Positions 58,437-64,000 of a stretch of 64,000 nt of DNA are shown one piece after another. This stretch comes from Branchiostoma floridae. Lineage: Eukaryota; Chordata; Leptocardii; Amphioxiformes; Branchiostomatidae. The DNA lies in the NCBI RefSeq assembly GCF_000003815.2, contig NC_049996.1, forward strand, positions 8,272,095-8,336,094, in the 5' to 3' direction. The number at the start of each line of letters is the position of its first letter. Within the stretch, counting starts at the first letter, position 1. Under the pieces are notes generated by a model. It did not search any database and was not told the DNA's origin. It saw only the letters and a list, made by a program, of their open reading frames with translations. The translations under genes were made by a program, and so were the position numbers.

Positions 58437-58831
58437 CTACACACAAGGCAAAAAGTGAATGTACACTTTGTGCAGACTTGGGACAAGATCAATTACATGA
58501 CTTGTGTTTAGTATAAATAATAAGCACCTAATGTTATCATACTTGAACAAGAAAAAGGTTTGCCCATACATCAGGCCAAACGAAATATTTGAAAGACTTT
58601 CAATTAAAAAAACGATGTAGCCTTGCATTGCTATGGCAGAACATTATTACAGCATCCTTCAAATTCTTACATTATGACTTACAAACAAATGTTTAACAAC
58701 ATATGCGGTAATACTTGGTCTAAAATATGGTTGCATGAGAGACTGGCTAAGTATTAAACAAAAGAAACCAAGACTTAGTACATTGTATTATATAACAGTC
58801 TATGGCTTAGTTTGCAAATGATTTGGAATCA

Positions 58832-58886
58832 TGCTTGTATCGTTGGAGCAAGTAGAAAAAGTGTGGCAATGAAAAAGCATTGCCAT
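58832..58886 (-). other. Possible signal-peptide exon remnant
   Basis: The frame ending at a stop at 58829 reads QCFFIATLFLLAPTIQA, a convincing secretion signal, but it has no ATG. A Kozak-like GCCATGG at 58884-58886 starts in another frame. One T fewer in the TTTTT run would join them. No GT donor follows. It may be the first exon with an indel, or coincidence. Confidence 0.3.
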
Positions 58887-59300
58887 GGCGACGGTAATAT
58901 TGTTTGACTTTTTTGTAACGTATTGTATTGTATGTTGATAGAGATGATTGAGGAATTGTATGCTTGGTAAGTCATGATGATGTTCCGGGCTGTATGTGCT
59001 AGTGTCGTAGTGTCGCGATACGTTGGCTTAATGTACTGTGTAGTATGATGTTGTTGATACACAAGTTAAGTATTATCATGAAGAAATATCAATACAATTA
59101 AACTAAAATTAATAAGATTATGTCAAACATGCTACATGTTACATTGATATTTTGCAATAATCTGCGCCTGGCCAGATAAGTGTTTATGGCAGCGGTTCCA
59201 AGGAATCAAGGCATCTGGCCAATGCTGCAATGTTGATGTAGGTATATGAATAAGCCATTCTATAACATCTGCTCGAAGATCAAGAGCTAAACGACCTTCT

Positions 59301-59675
59301 GTGGCATACAGGGAGATAGAAAGTTACGGTAGGTTGGTACTTGCGGGTAAAAACTTCTCGGTTCAGTTGAAATACGGGTCAAAGTTATGTGCGTTTCGTG
59401 GATCTTTTTCCCTGGGAGACAGACGGGATCGAGCCTGGTTACCACACCGTAGCCCGATCTCAATATCTATCGTGCAGGGGTCTGGCAGGATGACTGTAGA
59501 ATGGCTCTCCAATGCCCTTGGTCAGAGAGAGGAGAACCTAGGATTGATAACCACCCCAGGTAGCCAGCTACAACACACCACAGTTGGTCAGCAGGCTATT
59601 GTAGTAGCGAATCAGGGACTAGATATGGCTCAAGGGTGTAATGAGCTATTTTTCAAAATAACAGCAGAACTTTAA
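59301..59675 (+). CDS. Unrecognised open frame, 124 codons
   Basis: Reads MAYREIESYGRLVLAGKNFS...FFKITAEL. I do not recognise it and see no signal peptide, membrane segment or domain. It begins the GC-richer right-hand block, so it may be part of a mobile element or simply chance. Confidence 0.25.
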   Translation: MAYREIESYGRLVLAGKNFSVQLKYGSKLCAFRGSFSLGDRRDRAWLPHRSPISISIVQGSGRMTVEWLSNALGQREENLGLITTPGSQLQHTTVGQQAIVVANQGLDMAQGCNELFFKITAEL

Positions 59676-61060
59676 GGCTGGAACTTTGTAAGGTCCACCT
59701 GCCCTTTCCCCCAAAAGGGTAGCGATAACTCCTTCGGGTTAAACTCCCCCGGAGCGCTAATGTGAGATCGGCGGGCTGACTGGCTTGGTTCCCCGAACTA
59801 AACTCGCTAGCTACCCGGTCCTGTCTGGCTCCCAGGGTATGGATCTTGAAACGTGCTAACTGTGATTAAAACGCAAACGGACACTCCTTCGTCGGGATTT
59901 TCCTATTTTGAAATACTCCCCGTGGAAGTAGGGCATGATCATGATACAGAAGCCACTCTTCATGCCGACTTAGTTTTGTTCCGTGCTACTCAGTGTACAT
60001 GACGACCTGTTCGATGTGTGCCCTGGTGGTTTGTGATCTAGACGAGAGTCCTGTTTACGTCTGCCCTCTAAAGGATTTCTTATCCCGAACTTTATTCTTT
60101 ATCCAAAAAAGGACTTCCGGGCCCTTGTCCCAAGAATTTTTCTAGCTTTTTTTTTCATACGTCCACGTTTTCGTGCAGCGACCTAGCGATGAACGTTTTG
60201 GGGGCCCAGAAGGATAGTGAGGTCGGGTTTACGTCAAACTGAAGGGTTTACTTCCTATGCCGGGACACGTGTTCGTCGGGCCCATGCCGGCCACGGGGTG
60301 CCACCTCCCCGCTTGCCGCTTGGTGACGTGGGTGGCCGGGCCCTTATCGGAAGCTGGGCGCTCCAGGGAGAACATGAGATGGGGCATCTTAGTTTAAGGT
60401 TATGTCAGGAGGAGGAAGAGACATGTCATCCTTTTGGGTAAGCGTGATTATCGTCGCGATGGTTCTGCTCTGTTCTGTGAGTGTGAGTGGTTCTGTTCTA
60501 GTGATCAGTGGCGGTTTGTTTACATCTCCGTCAAGGGGGGGGGGGGCGATTATGTGGTACTTATTTCCTCGAGGCCCTCCCTCATGGATGCCTTTGGTTA
60601 TCACTTATCAGTAACGCATATTTTATTCTGATCTAAACAAACACAGAAACGCTAAACCATGTGTATAACGGTGGGGCACTACATCCTCTAATCAAACCTC
60701 GTTGTGACTAGGACGTCCTCTCTTACTTGTCTAATATTTCTTCAAAACATTTACATCTTTCCAAATTATGCCTAACAACAGTTATGGGAAGACCAGTATA
60801 GGATTCCATAAGAAATGAACCGTTAAACGCTGTTATGTGACCTTTGACCTTATAAAATACAACACGGCTGATCTCATTGACCATATTTCACCTTGAATTA
60901 AGTTAAACAATTATAACCGTCCACAATGCCCCATCTGCAAGACCGAGCTGAAGTTAGCAGCCCGTTGACCAGCACCAGTTGTGGCACGTAGACACCACGC
61001 ACTCGCAGTTGCACGTACGTCGGTTTGTACCCTTAGCTTTAAAATGGTTAGACCAGTCCT
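59676..61060. other. GC-richer segment of unknown nature
   Basis: Base composition differs from the introns to the left, with a very GC-rich stretch at about 60250-60360 and a G run at 60535-60546. No frame, repeat or RNA I can support. Confidence 0.35.
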
Positions 61061-61062
61061 GC

Positions 61063-61625
61063 TATGTATCTCAAGAACATCTTGATGTTTGAGTCTACAC
61101 GACATGAAGAGTGTATTCATGTTTACTGTACTATACCTTGGACATTTTGTATCAAACACCCTAAGGTGCAACACGGTATCTTTAAGCTATACTACGTAAT
61201 GTTTGGACAATACAGTATGTTTTTTGTTGGGTTTCGCCTGCGCGCCTGTCTTGATCAGGTGGTCCAGGGCGCGACTCATCTTTAAGTCGATCATACATGA
61301 ATGTTGTGATCGAGGCACACCTCTCGTAGCTTTCTTAGCCCGGCTTGCACCGAATGGTTCTACAACTTACATAGAAATAAACGTTAAAAGGGGAAAATTT
61401 GTCATAACATGCCGGACTCAGTCCTGCATGGGGCTAATAAGTCGTGTATGTGTAGAGAGTCGTGAGCATGACAGGCCCATTTGTCACACCGACTCAAAGG
61501 GTGACTACCACATTCCAAACCAAAGATACTGTAAGTCGACAACGCATGATGAGTGTGTTCATGTTTACTGTGCACTTGGGGAAGTTTGTATCAAACACCT
61601 TAAGGTGCAGCAAAGTAACAGTAAA
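61063..61625. repeat. Direct repeat pair of about 95 bp
   Basis: 61105-61180 ('gaagagtgtattcatgttta', 'ttttgtatcaaacaccctaa', 'ggtgca') is repeated at 61545-61610 with few changes. Confidence 0.75.
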
Positions 61626-61934
61626 GATCACGGCGCTGCAATCCATGAAGATCGAGCGGGTACAAAAATAACCTGGAATCCAGTCTACCGTGGATTGGCC
61701 AGGCTACTAGTAACTTCGGGACAGGAGAGTCTTTCCACCGCCGGGGTCATATACAATGACAGCAGACGAAAAACCAAAACACTAGTAGTGCAATTTGGTG
61801 AAATTTCACCACATTCGCAAGCGTGCCTCTATTGTCTCTCACCGGACGTTTGTATCATGTATCTGTCTCGTGATATGTTCTGGTACTTCCCACTTGTGGC
61901 TATGCCTTGTTTGTTCATTCTCAACTTTCTGTGA
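61203..61934 (+). CDS. Unrecognised cysteine-rich open frame, 243 codons
   Basis: The longest complete open frame outside tandem repeats. It has about 16 cysteines, a DECVHVYCALGEVCIKHLKV segment that comes from the repeat pair above, and a hydrophobic C-terminus (YFPLVAMPCLFILNFL). No domain recognised; no splice or promoter evidence. Confidence 0.25.
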   Translation: MDNTVCFLLGFACAPVLIRWSRARLIFKSIIHECCDRGTPLVAFLARLAPNGSTTYIEINVKRGKFVITCRTQSCMGLISRVCVESREHDRPICHTDSKGDYHIPNQRYCKSTTHDECVHVYCALGEVCIKHLKVQQSNSKDHGAAIHEDRAGTKITWNPVYRGLARLLVTSGQESLSTAGVIYNDSRRKTKTLVVQFGEISPHSQACLYCLSPDVCIMYLSRDMFWYFPLVAMPCLFILNFL

Positions 61935-62995
61935 TGAATGTGAGCACTCATTTGTTAGACATGAAAATGACGTCTAAAATAATAGGTACAACCACACCTG
62001 GAGGCATAATAAGATCTTCACCTTACGGAGACTCATGATCAGCATAGAAAACTTAGTTTCTACGTGTTGTCGGGCGTGTACGGGGGTTGAAGTCTGTAAT
62101 CATTACTGCTTTCGTTGGGTGTTTGGTCAACGCTGCGATATCAAAATTCCCCCGTTACCTATTTATACAATCAAGGATAAAACCTTACAAATGTGGCCTT
62201 ACAAGAGGGTGGTAGAATGCCTCGCGGGAGGTATTCATTCACACCATGTCGTATAACAGTTCTCTCGAAGGCGATTAATCTATATGCAAAACAAATGGCT
62301 TCTGCTGTTAGGCCGACAAAAGATCTCTCAACGTTATGACACCGGCCTTTTCCTTTGATAGCGATATGTGATGTGTCGAGCGATTGCATACCAAAGGAAG
62401 TTCTCACTGTAGCCGCCCAAGTAATACTAGTAGTTAGATCATGGGAATGGCCTGACAATGTGGGGACCCCAACAAACTCCAAGGGTGGCGGAGCAGTACC
62501 AAATCCACACAGTCAGGTTACTCCCAGGATCTAACTGACTTAGAACATGGCCATCTTTCCGAAGCAAAAATACACTTTTTTTAGTCATTTAGAAACATGC
62601 AGTTTTCCTAGCTAGCGGACAGACAGGCTATATTCTTCTCCTATTTCCCATTCATGACCCTGGTGATGGCGCCTCACACCTTTTGCTCATGAGGGTTGTG
62701 TGAAATTCATGTCAGGTTTTACAACACTTTTTTGCACCACAATGCCATTGTTTTTTGGGTGTATGTCAGTTTGATCCCAGTTCTCAACCTGACCTCAAAT
62801 GAAAGGAGTCGGCCCAAAATTAGCACCTTGCCGCGGCCTTTGTTTTGCGATGTTAAACCCTGCTGTGTCCTATTGTTCCGGCGTGCCGGCGGCTGTCCTT
62901 TGTAAGCCATGTTTGACTCCCCATAAAAGCCGCATAATGAGCCAGTCATGACCTCATGGCAGCGGCAGGGACCGAGGCCGGCCCTATTAGAAGTC
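61935..62995. other. Segment with no supportable feature
   Basis: Short open frames occur on both strands, but none has a recognisable motif or splice context. Confidence 0.4.
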
Positions 62996-63012
62996 CAGCA
63001 CCGGAAAAGTTA

Positions 63013-63190
63013 AGCACTGGAAATCCAGTGCTCGCATTGGGTTCAGCACTGGAATTCCAGTGCTGAGGGAGCATGAGCACTGGAACAAGGCCGTTCAGCA
63101 CTGGAAAACCAGCGCTGACGTTTGTTCAGCACTGGAAAACCAGTGCTGAGGCCGATTCGACCCATTGATTCAGCACTGGAACACCAGTGC
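63013..63190. repeat. Array of short palindromes 'cagcactgga-n2-tccagtgctg'
   Basis: Five near-perfect palindromes of 20-22 bp (63013-63032, 63044-63065, 63096-63117, 63127-63148, 63171-63190) and one half-site at 63076-63084, spaced by 10-30 bp of unrelated sequence. Confidence 0.92.
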
Positions 63191-63451
63191 GGAGACCGTT
63201 ACTTTTGTATACTTGCTTGTCAATTAGAGTGAACAATAAAAACAATGCCGATAGTCGGTTGGGTGTATGTAAATCAAGACCAATTTGCACCTTAATGTTA
63301 ATGTTGTTTTTTTCAAAAGTGAGTCGAAGATGGTTCAAAAGGGACAAATTATGAGCCGACTCCTTCCCCTCTTTCAACCTCCTTGGTAGGACGTGGCATG
63401 TCTGGAAGGCCAATTTCTCGAGTATGTTCAGCCGTTTTCACAGTATGTTAG

Positions 63452-63640
63452 GACGAGTTCCGTACACAGCCCGACACGTCTGAGTTCCAGCTTGAGCTGG
63501 CGGACGTTTTGCTGCAGCCTATTGGCATCTCTGCCGAACTGTTCTGTAGTTTTGATACTGACCAGTTCCTGCCAGACAGACCGGCCAATGTCGCTGCCCC
63601 CTCCCCTATTTCATTCACCCAGCTGGTGCAACCGTTCTGA
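63452..63640 (+). CDS. Possible 3'-terminal exon of a plus-strand gene or element
   Basis: Frame reads EFQLELADVLLQPIGISAEL and DTDQFLPDRPANVAAPSPIS, ending TQLVQPF and TGA at 63638. Its composition looks coding, an AG acceptor with a pyrimidine-rich tract (TTTTCACAG / TTAG) precedes it, and a polyadenylation signal lies about 350 bp downstream. In another frame DELSCSQFDPFLVDHIMHYL continues to 63710, so a frameshifted pseudogene is possible. Not recognised. Confidence 0.35.
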   Translation, partial: DEFRTQPDTSEFQLELADVLLQPIGISAELFCSFDTDQFLPDRPANVAAPSPISFTQLVQPF

Positions 63641-63992
63641 CGAGCTGTCCTGTTCCCAGTTCGACCCCTTCCTGGTAGACCACATCATGCATTATCTTCT
63701 GCAATTTTAGTATGTTTCTCGTTTATGGAAGTATTGATTGTATGCCTCACGTTTGCCTCGTTTTTATCAATTTAACGCTCATGATTTTATGTAGCATCTC
63801 TACTTTTTAAAGTTTTTCTTTACTATTTTGGAACTTGTTCCCTAGCTTGATGTAACCAAGGAGGTTATATTTTTCATGTCTTTGATGTAGCGCTGTTTGT
63901 ACATTTTCTTGTTACAAGAATCTTTTTATTATTGTCTTGTTCGTTTTCTGACTTTCTTTCATGACCGTTAGAATTTACTTTGTTTATGTTAT

Positions 63993-63998
63993 GAATAA
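63993..63998 (+). terminator. Polyadenylation signal AATAAA
   Basis: AATAAA at the extreme right edge, after a T-rich 280-bp stretch that fits a 3' untranslated region for the frame at 63452-63640. Confidence 0.4.
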
Positions 63999-64000
63999 AG

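Noticed and set aside
61203-61934. Viral-type glycoprotein, suggested by cysteines and hydrophobic C-terminus
   Set aside because: No recognisable family motif, signal peptide or neighbouring viral genes; left as an unrecognised frame.
63013-63190. CRISPR array
   Set aside because: Repeats are palindromes with irregular spacers of 10-30 bp in a eukaryotic context; no cas genes are expected or seen.

Overview
The window is eukaryotic genomic DNA. It has no operons; it holds one very long spliced gene on the minus strand, set among abundant non-coding repeats (tRNA-derived SINEs, 5'-truncated LINE ends, fold-back MITEs, minisatellites). Small phase-matched exons, an N-terminal lipid-transfer domain, FN3-like 'TPP...DPESGI' modules and this mix of repeats suggest an invertebrate deuterostome. 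A lancelet (Branchiostoma) is my best guess, but this rests on style, not on a marker gene.

Main gene (minus strand, about 58.4 kb down to 0.17 kb, open at both ends). I could place 56 consecutive coding exons by hand. Each has AG/GT borders, the reading phase is compatible across all 55 junctions, and there is no in-frame stop. Together they give 9,715 coding bases, about 3,238 residues. From N to C the protein contains: (1) a vitellogenin-N / large lipid transfer protein (LLTP) region, with the last part of the beta sheet and the alpha-helical superhelix (residues about 1-470); (2) a furin-type RLKR site and a beta-rich segment (about 470-592); (3) roughly 300 residues of amphipathic helix; (4) a LECT2/M23-peptidase-like domain (about 915-1050) that keeps the HxxxD zinc pair but has Ala in place of the second His of the HxH motif; (5) a second furin-type site (RKKR) and a cysteine-containing, beta-rich region I cannot name (about 1053-1602); (6) a PAN/apple-like cysteine module (about 1800-1853); (7) about 12 FN3-like modules to the left edge, with another furin-type RQKR site after an acidic run. 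Many N-x-S/T sites and the cysteines fit a secreted, proteolytically processed protein. The combination of LLTP, M23/LECT2-like, PAN and FN3-like modules is the most striking thing here.

Layout. 0.2-7.6 kb: FN3-like exons v47-v56. 7.6-17.8 kb: one 10.2-kb intron, mostly filled by a 9.4-kb structure with inverted terminal arms of 640-720 bp, other nested inverted and direct repeats and a mariner-type MITE. 17.8-25 kb: FN3-like exons v35-v46. 26.3-27.5 kb: PAN-like exon and neighbours. 27.9-38.2 kb: cysteine-containing and beta-rich exons, split by a 3.7-kb intron with composite tandem repeats. 39.5-41.5 kb: M23-like exons. 42-47.2 kb: amphipathic and beta exons. 48-58.4 kb: LLTP exons. 58.4-64 kb: no further exon of the gene that I can prove, an unrecognised GC-richer segment, an array of short palindromes, and a possible plus-strand 3' exon with a polyadenylation signal at the window edge.

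A repeated oddity: at least five introns hold a partial copy of the neighbouring exon (usually its 3' part plus donor and start of the intron). The copy of the M23-like exon is nearly usable as an alternative exon but has lost the zinc-ligand histidine.
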